Assembly (NCBI GenBank): GCA_027076405.1
Contig: JALTJN010000196.1
Coordinates: 1-64,000, forward strand
DNA: 64,000 nucleotides
Source: Chromatiales bacterium
Lineage (GTDB): Bacteria; Pseudomonadota; Gammaproteobacteria; UBA6429
Direction: 5' to 3'
Shown here: piece after piece, positions 25,062 through 34,998 of the stretch
How positions within the stretch are numbered: position 1 is the stretch's first letter
How the letters are laid out: the number at the start of each line of letters is the position of its first letter
The notes under the pieces: generated by a model
What the model saw: only the letters and a program-made list of their open reading frames with translations
The model's database searches: none
What the model was told of the DNA's origin: nothing
Made by a program: the position numbers and the translations under genes

Positions 25062-28000
25062 ACAACCGCCTCCTGCGCGTCCAGGCGCGGATAATACAGC
25101 ATTGTTTCAACGTTAAGGTTTGGGTACATTTCACTGACTAATGCTTTGTAGCGGTCAAGTTGTCTCTGGTAGCGCAAATCAGCTTGATTGGCATCATTAT
25201 TCGTCACTATCCCTGATTTATAATCAATGATAGTCGCCGTATCTCCCTCAATGATAAATCTATCGATAATACCTGACACCCATTTGCCATCGATGTAACC
25301 TGACAATGCCCATTCTGTTTTATCTACATCGTGTGTTTCTACAAGCCACCGACCGGTCGCGGTATTCAGTGTACCCATAACAAGCTCAACAGCCTCCTGT
25401 GCTTCTTTTTTCTTGCTGGAAGCAGATTGTTTGCTAAGGGTGCTTTTGAGTTCAGCGATAAACGTCAAGGCAGTTTCGTAGCCACCTGTATTGGCGGCAA
25501 GCTCCATTATTTTATGAAAATGGATACCGACATTACGCAGATACATATCGCGTTTAGGATCGCTTTGTTCATCATTAACTAATTCAACGGGCGACACCAT
25601 GCGATCAGAGATTGGTGTAAACACCTGCTTTGGTTGATTAAAGCTAAATGATGCAGCGGGTACCATACGCGCAGGCGTTTTAATCAACAAATTATGTTTT
25701 TCTTTATCGATTAATGGGTGTTCATGAGGCAGTTTAATCGCTTCATCACGCACTTCATCCCATATATAACTCAGTAGTGAACCGGTTGCAGGTTTCGCTT
25801 TTTCACCATCGGCGACATAAGCAAACAGAGACATTCTTTTTTTGGCGCGAGTAAGCGCGACATAGAGCAATCGTATAGCTTCATTTTCACGTGCTTGTGC
25901 TTCAAGGCGCGCCATGGACTTATAAAGCCGTTTTTCATCGCTTTTCTCATCTGCTTCCTTGCCCGGATTAGGCGTGATCACAAAGCCCTCTGGAAAGCTG
26001 TGATGATGAAATAATTTAGCATCGTCTGTTCGTGCTGCACGTCCCATACCGGGAATGAACACATTATCAAACTCAAGGCCTTTAGCTTCATGAATCGTCA
26101 TAATGGCAACTTTACCGGCCTCTGGTGTCGCATAGAGTTTTGACATCGCCGCTTCCAAAACGGACGTTTCTATAATTTCACCAGCAATATGTTGTTCATT
26201 CATTAAAGCAAAAAGTTTATCAATATCGCCCTGCTCTGTGGTTGAAACAATATGCTTTCCACCTAAGGCGTACCATGCATTAATCGTCTGGGTAGGCAGA
26301 TCGTTAATCAGTGTTGCATCTTTATCCAGTGAATCGAGCACATTTATAAGGCGGGCTAATCGATTTAAACCATCCTCAGACATGCCATTCTCATTCGCTG
26401 AGATAAAGCCAAAGCGTAGCGGTTTATTTTTACTCCCTTGCGAAACCGCCAAACAATCAGTCCAGGTTAAGCCAACTAACGGTGAGCGTAGCAAGCCCAT
26501 CCATGCACCTCTGTCCATTGGATGTCGAAGTGCCTTAAATAAGCACAAGGCGTCAGAAACGGCATGCCCATCTTGTAAGCGATCAATTTTCTGCGCACAG
26601 TAAGAGATATGTCGGGATTTGAACACCTCAACAAGCGCAGTGACATGGGTGCGAGAACGAACCAGCACGGCAACCGTTTCATTGGGGTAGTCCGTGATCG
26701 TCTTTTCGATGGCGTCTGTTATATGCTGTGCCTCAAGCTCAGCATCATTAACAGGGTAAAGATTAACACTAACGCCACCTGTATCGTCAGTAGAAAAGCA
26801 CGCAGAAGGTGAAAAGGCGACTCCGCCTGTATAAGGATCGGCTTGACCAAATGCGGTTACCAATGTCCGGTTAAACCAATTAACAATACCGCTATTACTC
26901 CTGAAATTAGAGGTCAGCGTAAGGGGGGTTAATTTAACACTGGCTAAGTGTTGTTGATCCCATAAATTCTGAAAAATACTAACATCAGCCTGACGAAAAC
27001 GATAAATTGATTGCATAGGATCGCCAACCAGGAACAAGGTTCGTCCATCCCCGTCGACCCAATGTTCAACTAACCGTGACAGCAGTTTGATTTGCGTCCG
27101 GCTGGTGTCTTGAAACTCGTCAACGAGCAAATGGTTAATGCTGTAGCCTATTTTCTCCAGTAATTCCGTAACATTATTATCACCACCGAGTGACTCATAA
27201 GCCCGACGTGCATTCTCAACAAAATCGATGGTACCGGTTTGAGCAAAGACATAGTTAAGATGGATAATCAGACGCGGCAAAACAATGGAAATCGCATTTC
27301 TAAAGTCGACCATCTTTTCAGGATAATCAGGGTTTGGTAGCATTAATACCTCATAAAGCCACTTATCAGGTAATGAAACTGATTTTAAGGACTCAAACAA
27401 GGCGTTTATTTCGATCGTTTTATCATCTTTTGCAGGGAACCCCTCGCGTGCTGTCAATTTCTTTTTAAATTGTCCTGTAGAAACAGCCACAAACGGTCTA
27501 ATTAAGGATTGCCAGGCAAGCAAATTATCTGCCATAGGCGCAGGCCAGCTATCGTATTCATTGGCAACAGAGGATATTTCCTCTTTTGTAGAAGATTTAA
27601 GCAAGCAAAGCAGATCGTTGAGTAGGGCTGGTGGTATTAAATCAGCCGTTTTACTAAGGCGATCTTCAATATAAGCACTTAATGCATAATTGCTATTAAG
27701 CTGAGTAATATCATTGATGTCGTCTAGCCACTGATCGCGTGTCCCAAGCATAAAAGACAAAATATCAATGATGTATTCAGAACGATTTCCTGCAAAACGC
27801 AGTAATTTTGCGATGGCATCACGCACCAAAGGATGCAGATCATTATCTTCAAATTCATCCAACAACGCGATTGATGCTTCCCGATAAACCAGTGCAGCAT
27901 TATCAGTAATATTCTTTGCGCCGCCAAGCCCAGATAAAATGGGAAGTTGTTTTGTCAAAGATGAATTGAGCGCATCAATCGTTGTTATTTTTAAACGGGA

Positions 28001-28333
28001 TGGATTATTTAAAATACCCCAGTTGTTTTTCTTGTCAAGTTCAAGCACTTTTTTTGCCAATTGATAAGTTGTACGTGAATAGTCATCATCGGGAATAACC
28101 CCTTTTGAGGCTTCTTGAAGTGACTCAAGTACGCGTGATTGCATTTCAGCAGTGGCTTTGTTTGTAAATGTTAATGCATATACATCTTCTGGATCATTAA
28201 CAATACTAAGGCACGCAAGATACCGCTGAGTTAGGACGCCCGTTTTACCTGAACCTGCCGGTGCCTGAACGATACAGGAATGATGCAAATCAAGTGCTTG
28301 TTCACGCTCTTTGCTGTCTATGATACTATTCAT
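25058..28333 (-). CDS. AddA/RecB-like UvrD helicase-nuclease
   Basis: 1091 residues from ATG 28333, preceded by AAGGAT at good distance. Walker A VQAPAGSGKTGVLTQRYL near 23, Walker B LLVDEFQDTS near 405, motif V/VI AKGLEFDNVF and LLYVALTRAKKRM, and a C-terminal PD-(D/E)XK nuclease with ATIIDYKSGIV near 1045. This is a superfamily 1A helicase fused to an exonuclease, like AddA. With the AddB-like protein it should form a DNA end-resection complex. Confidence 0.9.
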   Translation of the reverse strand: MNSIIDSKEREQALDLHHSCIVQAPAGSGKTGVLTQRYLACLSIVNDPEDVYALTFTNKATAEMQSRVLESLQEASKGVIPDDDYSRTTYQLAKKVLELDKKNNWGILNNPSRLKITTIDALNSSLTKQLPILSGLGGAKNITDNAALVYREASIALLDEFEDNDLHPLVRDAIAKLLRFAGNRSEYIIDILSFMLGTRDQWLDDINDITQLNSNYALSAYIEDRLSKTADLIPPALLNDLLCLLKSSTKEEISSVANEYDSWPAPMADNLLAWQSLIRPFVAVSTGQFKKKLTAREGFPAKDDKTIEINALFESLKSVSLPDKWLYEVLMLPNPDYPEKMVDFRNAISIVLPRLIIHLNYVFAQTGTIDFVENARRAYESLGGDNNVTELLEKIGYSINHLLVDEFQDTSRTQIKLLSRLVEHWVDGDGRTLFLVGDPMQSIYRFRQADVSIFQNLWDQQHLASVKLTPLTLTSNFRSNSGIVNWFNRTLVTAFGQADPYTGGVAFSPSACFSTDDTGGVSVNLYPVNDAELEAQHITDAIEKTITDYPNETVAVLVRSRTHVTALVEVFKSRHISYCAQKIDRLQDGHAVSDALCLFKALRHPMDRGAWMGLLRSPLVGLTWTDCLAVSQGSKNKPLRFGFISANENGMSEDGLNRLARLINVLDSLDKDATLINDLPTQTINAWYALGGKHIVSTTEQGDIDKLFALMNEQHIAGEIIETSVLEAAMSKLYATPEAGKVAIMTIHEAKGLEFDNVFIPGMGRAARTDDAKLFHHHSFPEGFVITPNPGKEADEKSDEKRLYKSMARLEAQARENEAIRLLYVALTRAKKRMSLFAYVADGEKAKPATGSLLSYIWDEVRDEAIKLPHEHPLIDKEKHNLLIKTPARMVPAASFSFNQPKQVFTPISDRMVSPVELVNDEQSDPKRDMYLRNVGIHFHKIMELAANTGGYETALTFIAELKSTLSKQSASSKKKEAQEAVELVMGTLNTATGRWLVETHDVDKTEWALSGYIDGKWVSGIIDRFIIEGDTATIIDYKSGIVTNNDANQADLRYQRQLDRYKALVSEMYPNLNVETMLYYPRLDAQEAVV

Positions 28334-28427
28334 TGCAATCCTTAAACTGATTAACGATGAATAGATTATGACAAGCAGAAACGATCCCGCACGCATTAAA
28401 TGAACATTAGTTTAAGAAAAAAGTTTG

Positions 28428-28760
28428 TCAATCTTGAACAAAAGAAATATGAACAGTACTTGGAATATCTATGTTTATCAATGAGTCAAGTTCACTACTC
28501 GTTATATTTGGAATAATTAGAAATCGCTTAATGATATTCGCATCAGTAATATGCAATGTCTTTTCATAATCACACTCATCTCTGTTGACAATAAGCGCTC
28601 TTTTTTTTGTAGGTAGACAAATAGGACCTTTATACGCAAGATTCAATGAGTTTAATGTTAAAACAAGTTTATGTATGGTAATGTCGATAACAGAAGGATC
28701 TGCTGCTTGAAAAATAACTTTCAGGCTTCCTGTATGTTCTTTTTTTTTAGGATTTGCCAT
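28428..28760 (-). CDS. Divergent ribosomal protein S10 (NusE) paralogue
   Basis: 110 residues from ATG 28760. The body aligns with S10 from end to end: LKVIFQAADPSVIDITIHKL resembles the first strand and helix, KGPICLPTKK matches RGPIPLPTRK of S10, and SELDSLINIDIPSTVHISF matches the final helix and strand. The loop that anchors S10 in the ribosome is shortened. S10 also acts as NusE in antitermination with NusB. It overlaps the PilZ gene by 14 nt at the end of the pilus operon. Confidence 0.7.
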   Translation of the reverse strand: MANPKKKEHTGSLKVIFQAADPSVIDITIHKLVLTLNSLNLAYKGPICLPTKKRALIVNRDECDYEKTLHITDANIIKRFLIIPNITSSELDSLINIDIPSTVHISFVQD

Positions 28761-29091
28761 AAGATGCTTTAACAATATCAAGCTGGTGTGAAATTGATGG
28801 GTCAATATGTGTCAATAATATACCGATTCTATATATATCCTGATATTCAATACAATACTTTATTAATCCAATAGTTCTAATATTCGGTATGTTCCTGGAT
28901 GAAATAATAATATCAACCTCGTCACCTTCATCAAAACTCGATTCTGATAAAAGACCAATACCTCGTGCGCTAATATCAAGAACAGTGCAATGAATTTCAT
29001 TAGATAAGAATGAAAAAAATTTTTTTTTTCGCAACTTTGCACTAAACCCGTCAATAGCAGACCGAGGATGTTCACGGTTTGTCGTATCCAT
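28747..29091 (-). CDS. PilZ-domain protein
   Basis: 114 residues. REHPRSAIDG near 6-15 and VLDISARGIGLLSE near 38-51 correspond to the RxxxR and (D/N)xSxxG c-di-GMP motifs of PilZ domains; the first motif is altered, so nucleotide binding is uncertain. It lies 2 bp after the PilT-like gene and is probably part of the pilus operon, where PilZ proteins adjust pilus assembly. Confidence 0.75.
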   Translation of the reverse strand: MDTTNREHPRSAIDGFSAKLRKKKFFSFLSNEIHCTVLDISARGIGLLSESSFDEGDEVDIIISSRNIPNIRTIGLIKYCIEYQDIYRIGILLTHIDPSISHQLDIVKASYGKS

Positions 29092-29093
29092 TT

Positions 29094-30104
29094 TTATTCC
29101 GTCTTACGAATAAAGAAGTCCGCAGTCCGTTTATCTAAAGCGCCTTCTTGTACATAGCTCTGTGCTACCTGTGCTAATGTCTTTCTTCCTTGTTCATGCA
29201 TTTCGCCGGCAAGCCGTATTAACGCCTTTGAACCTCCATACAATACGGATTTTGCTGTTCGGGTAACTTCTAATGTTTCATAGATTAAAAGAGATTTACC
29301 AGCATAAACAGAAGGAACCAGGTGTTGTGTCATAATCCCTTGAAGGCATTGCGTTAACATTTCATCATGTTGATCATCCAGATATGACCACATGCGGTTA
29401 ATACAACCTACATTAGATTCAGCATGCAACGTTGCCATTACTAAATGCCCAGTCTGTGCAGCCTGTACAGCAGCAGTTGCTGTTCTTGGGTCGCGTATTT
29501 CACCAATAATAATGGTATCTGGCGAGGCTCTCATCGCTTGCTTAATGCCATCAGCCTCAGATTCTAAATCAGCGCCAACTTCACGCTGATAAACTAATTC
29601 ATCGCTGTAAAGGTGTTCAATAGGATTCTCAATAGAAACACAAATACCTCTCGTGGCAATACTTGCCATGTATTCAGATACGGCAGCCAATGTTGTAGAT
29701 TTTCCTGCACCTGTAGGACCACAAAATAAAACGAGGCCTTTGGTTCTTACAAGATTAGTGACTTGTTCGACATCATGCAGACCTAATTCGTGTATGGTTA
29801 ACGGTTCCGCTCTGATTACCCGTATTACAACAGACCAACCATTCGTGTGATGAAATAAATGAACCCTGAAACGAGCCCCCTCCCAGACTTCCGAGAAATC
29901 ATCGCTGTAAGTATCATCTTTATCTGTAGTTCTTTCCTTGATAATCCGATCGTACAATGACTTAAGGTTGTATTTATCATTTTCATTGTATGAGAAAACT
30001 TCTTTTTTTGAACCAAAGTACTCAGCCCGCGCATAATTCTTATTCAAATGCAGATCGGTAACATCTGTTATCCATTCTTTAGCAGTTAATTCCATTATTG
30101 ACAC
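29094..30104 (-). CDS. PilT/DotB-like secretion ATPase
   Basis: 336 residues. Walker A GPTGAGKSTTLAAVSEY near 126, Walker B IIIGEIRDPRTATAA near 200 and a His box TGHLVMATLHAESN. This is the PilT/GspE superfamily. It could act as pilus retraction motor or as the DotB/TraJ-type ATPase of a type IVb conjugation system. It overlaps the PilV-like gene by 10 nt. A second ATP-dependent motor (PilB-like) is at 33274. Confidence 0.85.
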   Translation of the reverse strand: MSIMELTAKEWITDVTDLHLNKNYARAEYFGSKKEVFSYNENDKYNLKSLYDRIIKERTTDKDDTYSDDFSEVWEGARFRVHLFHHTNGWSVVIRVIRAEPLTIHELGLHDVEQVTNLVRTKGLVLFCGPTGAGKSTTLAAVSEYMASIATRGICVSIENPIEHLYSDELVYQREVGADLESEADGIKQAMRASPDTIIIGEIRDPRTATAAVQAAQTGHLVMATLHAESNVGCINRMWSYLDDQHDEMLTQCLQGIMTQHLVPSVYAGKSLLIYETLEVTRTAKSVLYGGSKALIRLAGEMHEQGRKTLAQVAQSYVQEGALDKRTADFFIRKTE

Positions 30105-31063
30105 CTTGTAACGACGTGTATCTTGCCATAATCAAACGTTGGGGAGAAAAAGCCATCTTTAGTTAGGATGCGTAAGAAAACTTGCCACTGCGTAGCGGAA
30201 AAGTTAGAGGCATAAACCTGCACAGCGCCTATAGCATCACCAACCGCATCTTTTGAAAAGCTAACTGGATTTGCAAATATTTGAGGTATACCTGTAGTGC
30301 AGATTGGCTTTGTTATCAAAGAACCATCAGCAACAATATTATCTGTAGCTGCTTTTAAGTCAGAAAGGCAAGTGCCAGAAGCTAAACAAACGTCATCAAC
30401 AACAACCTGAGCAAGCTTTGAGTTTAGCGAGGGATCTAATCGAAAAACGGGGTTATCAGTATCAACAAGCAAAGGCGTATCAACACTAACAGTACTTACC
30501 AGTTTTGTTGCGTTAACAGTATTGACGTTGTTAATATCATTAGTTCCTAAATCCAAGTTACCCGTCATTGCCCTTGAGCCATCACGCGGTAATAATGCAT
30601 CTAATGCAGGTATTGATGAGGGCAATGGAACCGATGTTATTGTTGATGGGCCAATTATTGATGTTGCTGGCAAGCTGTTAGCAACTGCTCCTGCCCATTC
30701 AGGATCGGTAGTAACAGATAAACTAAAATTAGTGGGTGTGCATGATGTAATATATGCGCCTCCAGGATTAACTGCAGCGTCATACCAGGGAGAAAATGAA
30801 TCAATATTATCAATATATCCACCGACTCCAACCATAATTGCAATAGCGTCTACACAGTTGTTTGCTTGATCGGGCCACGTGCCATTATCAGAGACCCAAT
30901 TTTGCGCGGCAGAAGTTATTTGATTAACCTCAGCAATTGTTATATTTGTACGTCTTTCACGTAAATCCTCAATAAAATTAGGTGTTGTATAAATAGCAAT
31001 AATACCAACAACAAGCATTACGATAACCAATTCTATTAAAGTAAACCCTTTTGATAATTTCAT
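30095..31063 (-). CDS. PilV-like minor pilin / pilus tip adhesin
   Basis: 322 residues. Prepilin start GFTLIELVIVMLVVGIIAI with cleavage after Gly, then a pilin domain. LPRDGSRAMTGNLDLG near 160-175 is the characteristic linker of R64-type PilV adhesins. The C-terminal region has Cys-rich DVCLASGTCLSD and ends HVVTRCQ. In R64, PilV tips select recipient cells. No shufflon recombinase or inverted segments follow here, so the tip looks fixed. Confidence 0.75.
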   Translation of the reverse strand: MKLSKGFTLIELVIVMLVVGIIAIYTTPNFIEDLRERRTNITIAEVNQITSAAQNWVSDNGTWPDQANNCVDAIAIMVGVGGYIDNIDSFSPWYDAAVNPGGAYITSCTPTNFSLSVTTDPEWAGAVANSLPATSIIGPSTITSVPLPSSIPALDALLPRDGSRAMTGNLDLGTNDINNVNTVNATKLVSTVSVDTPLLVDTDNPVFRLDPSLNSKLAQVVVDDVCLASGTCLSDLKAATDNIVADGSLITKPICTTGIPQIFANPVSFSKDAVGDAIGAVQVYASNFSATQWQVFLRILTKDGFFSPTFDYGKIHVVTRCQ

Positions 31064-31587
31064 CTGGAGCCCTCAAGATAAAGATTTCTTTTATCAGTAA
31101 CAGACCTAAGTTTTAGGTTTGGCTTATTTAATTTTGTTTTTTTACCTGTAATGGTGATATCTGTAGTAGCGCCAACCGGGGTATTTAACACACCTGGTAA
31201 ATTGACATCAAACGGAATATTAACCGTAACAGTTGATACATTGGCGTTAACATTAATTAAGTAGGTTGTTCCAAATGGGCTGTCATCGGGATATGGGGAT
31301 GTAGACCCTAACATCAAATACATAGATGACACAGTACTATTCGCCGGCAATGTGGCGTATGTGTATTGATATATACCATTTGCATCAATCATAGACGACA
31401 ACGCATTTGTACGAATTTTTTCAGCCGTGTTTGCAATGTTCTGTGCTTGAGTAAGTGTGACATTAATCTTAGCTGTATCGAGTTTCTGGAATGAGTTCGT
31501 TGTAAATACAGCAGATAAAACAGCAATCACCGTTATAACAAGGACAAGCTCAATAAGCGTAAACCCATTTTGATTGTTAATCAGCAT
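31060..31587 (-). CDS. Type IV prepilin-like protein
   Basis: 175 residues. The class III signal MLINNQNGFTLIELVLVITV with Glu at +5 after cleavage marks a type IV pilin or pseudopilin. The C-terminal domain is beta-rich and lacks a disulfide pair. It overlaps PilV by 4 nt. Length and position suggest a minor pilin. Confidence 0.8.
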   Translation of the reverse strand: MLINNQNGFTLIELVLVITVIAVLSAVFTTNSFQKLDTAKINVTLTQAQNIANTAEKIRTNALSSMIDANGIYQYTYATLPANSTVSSMYLMLGSTSPYPDDSPFGTTYLINVNANVSTVTVNIPFDVNLPGVLNTPVGATTDITITGKKTKLNKPNLKLRSVTDKRNLYLEGSR

Positions 31588-31589
31588 AT

Positions 31590-32747
31590 CTAAATAGAAC
31601 GCAAGCTTTGTAAAGGCAGTAACGCGCCTAATGCAATAAGCATTAAAACAAAAAGAATCATCAATCTACCTATATTGCTTGAAACAAAGGCAATTTTTCT
31701 TGATAAGACTTTTTGCTCAATAAGCAATACTTTGACTAAATTATTAAGGGTGAGAAAACGTACATCGTCTCCAGACAATTCAAAACCATGCAAAGTATTA
31801 CGGACTGACTCAGGCCAATCAGGTGTGTCAATCGCCACTGATAAAGATTTACCGGATTTCATGGTGGATAACATTCTATTATAAACAATTACATTATAAC
31901 CATGCGCCTGCCTAAGCATAATATTTATACACTCGAATGACGTAACACCTGCCTTAAGCAAATATGTATATGACTTTAAAAAAATAATAGACCTTTTTAG
32001 GAGAAGCAAATCGCGGACTAGCCTGAACACAGGGTAATATTGAATTTTTTTCCATATTTTTTTTCTAAAAACAATAAGCAGAACAATCAATGACACTAAT
32101 ATAACCACATAGTCCGTATATAACGAGTGCAACCCTAATAACAAATCCGTCATTAAATTAGTTTGAATTTTTACGTCTGTTTTAGTTAAAAACTCATTAA
32201 GTACACCACCGAAAATAAGTGGAACCACAATTAGCGCGACAATTGACGCGCCAGCATACATTAAGGCAGAAATAATACCTTTACCCATTTCTTCTTTTAG
32301 TTCTTCGGCTTCAATCAAATGTTCAGCCGATGATTGAAGTGACTCGCCGATATTACCTGATTTTTCACCAACCTTTGCCATAACCACGATTTCTGGTGAA
32401 AACCGCATTGCCTTTAATGACTCACTTGTTGTCATTGTTGATAACTCTGTTTTATCAGTGAATTTTAGTTTCGATTGAACGGCAAGTTTTTTAATCGCTA
32501 ATGATGCGGCTTGTCCAGACATCACATTTGCAGAAAGTGATGCTAAAAAAGAAGCTTGTATTAATGGTTTAGGCGGTGGATTAAAAAGTGTTTTGATAAA
32601 AAAACCAAACTTACTTTCTTTAATACTTAAAATTCGATTTTCAGAAATATCAATAATTTCTTTAAGTGATGAAACACTATCCGCCTCATAAGAGGCAGAT
32701 AGTGTTGAACCATCATTATCGATATATTTTACGACAAAAGTAGGCAT
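31590..32747 (-). CDS. PilC/GspF-like inner-membrane platform protein
   Basis: 385 residues. Helical cytoplasmic domains around three hydrophobic segments (IISALMYAGASIVALIVVPL near 160, VVILVSLIVLLIVF near 215 and ILFVLMLIALGALL at the end) are the GspF fold. AKVGEKSGNIGESL near 120 is a typical GspF motif. It starts on the stop of the major pilin gene (1-nt overlap). It corresponds to PilR of R64. Confidence 0.85.
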   Translation of the reverse strand: MPTFVVKYIDNDGSTLSASYEADSVSSLKEIIDISENRILSIKESKFGFFIKTLFNPPPKPLIQASFLASLSANVMSGQAASLAIKKLAVQSKLKFTDKTELSTMTTSESLKAMRFSPEIVVMAKVGEKSGNIGESLQSSAEHLIEAEELKEEMGKGIISALMYAGASIVALIVVPLIFGGVLNEFLTKTDVKIQTNLMTDLLLGLHSLYTDYVVILVSLIVLLIVFRKKIWKKIQYYPVFRLVRDLLLLKRSIIFLKSYTYLLKAGVTSFECINIMLRQAHGYNVIVYNRMLSTMKSGKSLSVAIDTPDWPESVRNTLHGFELSGDDVRFLTLNNLVKVLLIEQKVLSRKIAFVSSNIGRLMILFVLMLIALGALLPLQSLRSI

Positions 32748-33223
32748 TATTGTGCTCTAACACCAACTGTAATCGTTTTAGTACCAGCCGCATAAGAAGC
32801 AGATGCAATCTGTGGTATTCTTCCGCTACTTAACAAATCTTCCAAATCAGCACCAACAGTATCAGGGTCACCTGCACTTGAAAGTGGGTAAACGAATGTG
32901 ACGACACCTGCAACCGGTCCAGTTATTGTCCAGGTATCTTCCCATGCCGTTGTACCAGGAAGCCCATATGAAACAATTTTTGCTTTAGTGATCCCTGTTA
33001 AAGTGTCTTTACGTAAAACATGGGTTGCCATTGCTGCTGGAGCTTTCGTTATAAAAAAATCCTTAGCACCTGTATACTTGGCGTTTTCAGTATAAATTTT
33101 GTAACCAAATACTGAAATAAGTGTCAATGCCGCTATAACGAGCATCACAATTACCAATTCAATTAAGGTAAACCCTTTTTGTTTTGAAGGTAACGACTTT
33201 AGTTGTTGAACATTTAATAACAT
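32747..33223 (-). CDS. Probable major type IV prepilin
   Basis: 158 residues. QKGFTLIELVIVMLVIAAL is a canonical prepilin cleavage site and N-terminal helix. The following Y-K-I-Y-T region and the C-terminus of alternating beta strands fit a small type IVb major pilin (PilS of R64). It sits between the PilB-like ATPase and the PilC-like platform. No prepilin peptidase gene is in the window. Confidence 0.8.
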   Translation of the reverse strand: MLLNVQQLKSLPSKQKGFTLIELVIVMLVIAALTLISVFGYKIYTENAKYTGAKDFFITKAPAAMATHVLRKDTLTGITKAKIVSYGLPGTTAWEDTWTITGPVAGVVTFVYPLSSAGDPDTVGADLEDLLSSGRIPQIASASYAAGTKTITVGVRAQ

Positions 33224-33273
33224 ACCATTTCTCCTTAAGTTAATTATGCTTGTTTGTTGATTAATATATAAAT

Positions 33274-34947
33274 TTAAAGTTTCTCAGTTTCTGTACTATG
33301 CCTGTAAGACGTTCCATAGTTTGATCTTGGGCCCAAGCTTGACTCAAGTTTTGATAAAGTTGTTTTACCATTTGATAAAACACGCATTGCATCCTCCCAT
33401 AAAGTAAGAAAATCCTTAGACGTAGCGTAATTTTCAATCTCAATTGAAGAAGACCTGTTTGTGATCATCCCGGCAATAATGCTATCCATAACAAGTAGCT
33501 CGTTAATTAATGTTCGACCTAAAAAAGCCTTTCCTTTGCATTTATCGCAGCCTTCACCTTCTACGGGTACATCCTTGTACATATTTTGCATGTGTTTTAA
33601 GCCTGTATAACGCACCTTGGCATCAGGAAGTTCAATAAAATTAATGAATGTACAACATTCGGGGCAGACTTTAGGTACAACGCGCTGTGCAGAAACCGCT
33701 ATTAATGTTGATGCAACCAAAGAAGGATCTACCCCTAAGTCAAACATTCTAGGTATTGCTTCGCATGCTGAATTAGTATGCAACGTAGCAAAAACCAAAT
33801 GACCTGTTAGTGCAGCAGACACGGCAAGTTCTGCTGTTTCATTGTCACGAATTTCACCAACAAGTATTACATCTGGATCGCTTCTCATTAAGGATCTAAG
33901 TGCGCTTGCAAAAGTGATATTCATCTTGTTGTTAACTTCCAGTTGAGTGAACCCTTTAACCTCTTGTTCTACGGGATCTTCAATTGTGTAAACACTTCGC
34001 TCTGGTTGTTGTTTGTGTAAATGCCTTAATAGCGCATACAAAGTAGTAGATTTGCCGGACCCTGTGGGGCCTGTGACTAAAACTAGGCCATGGGGTCTTC
34101 GTGATATATTTTTAAATGCATCGACATGCTCTCTTGATAAATTAAGCATATCAAGATCACTTAAGTTTGAATCTTGACCTAGTAGACGAAGTGTAAACTT
34201 TGGTAAAATTTCAGTTGATATTTTTGATGGAATACAGGATACGCGAATTTTTAACTGCCTACCGGAATCAAGCTTCCAAAGAAAAGCACCATCATGCAAT
34301 GTTCCAAAATCACCAGAGTTCTTACCCGATTTTGTTAATAAAACATTTGCAATATCTTTATATTCAGAATGGTTTTTTATAACAATAGGGCTAGGGTTAC
34401 AGTTGCCATCTACGCGAAGCTTAACAATCGCCTGTGAAGCTGTTGGATCGATATGAATATCGGAGGCCTTTTGTGAAATAGCCATTGCGAAAATTTCTTT
34501 TATTCGCCTATCTACTTCTAACTTATCGAGTCCATCATCATGATATGTATATTGGCCATCAAATAAATCAATAGGTAGAACACCCCACCCTTTAACCTTC
34601 AAATTGTTTTTTTCATACCACTGAATTGCATCATTCATACTTTTTTCACAATAAGGGTTTATTAAATATGCCACCCCATCTTGTGATATCCAGTTATTAC
34701 CTCTGTAATCAGGCCCCTTTTCTGATAATTTGTTTGTGTAAAGACGAAAATTACGTTGCTTAGAAAATGCTAAAGCCAAGATTGAAGGTGTAACCTCATC
34801 AGATAGGACCGATAAATACGCGGATTGCGACTCAGGTGCTTTCAAAGATACTGCCTTCGCTGAAGTTAAGCCACCAGCAGAAATAAGAATTTCTTTTATC
34901 TCATGAAAAACAGGATCTGTATTCGTTTCTAAATTAACGACGGTCAA
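33274..34947 (-). CDS. PilB/GspE-like pilus assembly ATPase
   Basis: 557 residues. ASDIHIDP near 160, Walker A TGPTGSGKSTTLYALL near 290, Asp box YTIEDPVEQE and Walker B VGEIRDNETAELAV near 370. A four-Cys zinc site (CPEC and CDKC, about 445-482) is that of GspE. It corresponds to PilQ of R64. The gap to the pilin gene is 50 bp. All ATPase motifs are intact. Confidence 0.92.
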   Translation of the reverse strand: MTVVNLETNTDPVFHEIKEILISAGGLTSAKAVSLKAPESQSAYLSVLSDEVTPSILALAFSKQRNFRLYTNKLSEKGPDYRGNNWISQDGVAYLINPYCEKSMNDAIQWYEKNNLKVKGWGVLPIDLFDGQYTYHDDGLDKLEVDRRIKEIFAMAISQKASDIHIDPTASQAIVKLRVDGNCNPSPIVIKNHSEYKDIANVLLTKSGKNSGDFGTLHDGAFLWKLDSGRQLKIRVSCIPSKISTEILPKFTLRLLGQDSNLSDLDMLNLSREHVDAFKNISRRPHGLVLVTGPTGSGKSTTLYALLRHLHKQQPERSVYTIEDPVEQEVKGFTQLEVNNKMNITFASALRSLMRSDPDVILVGEIRDNETAELAVSAALTGHLVFATLHTNSACEAIPRMFDLGVDPSLVASTLIAVSAQRVVPKVCPECCTFINFIELPDAKVRYTGLKHMQNMYKDVPVEGEGCDKCKGKAFLGRTLINELLVMDSIIAGMITNRSSSIEIENYATSKDFLTLWEDAMRVLSNGKTTLSKLESSLGPRSNYGTSYRHSTETEKL

Positions 34948-34998
34948 AACACAATTACCTTCTCTTTAAAATAATATAGGAATAATTTTATATAGCGT

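Noticed and set aside
30095..31063. Shufflon at the PilV tip
   Set aside because: No recombinase gene, no inverted 19-bp type repeats and no alternative C-termini around the gene.
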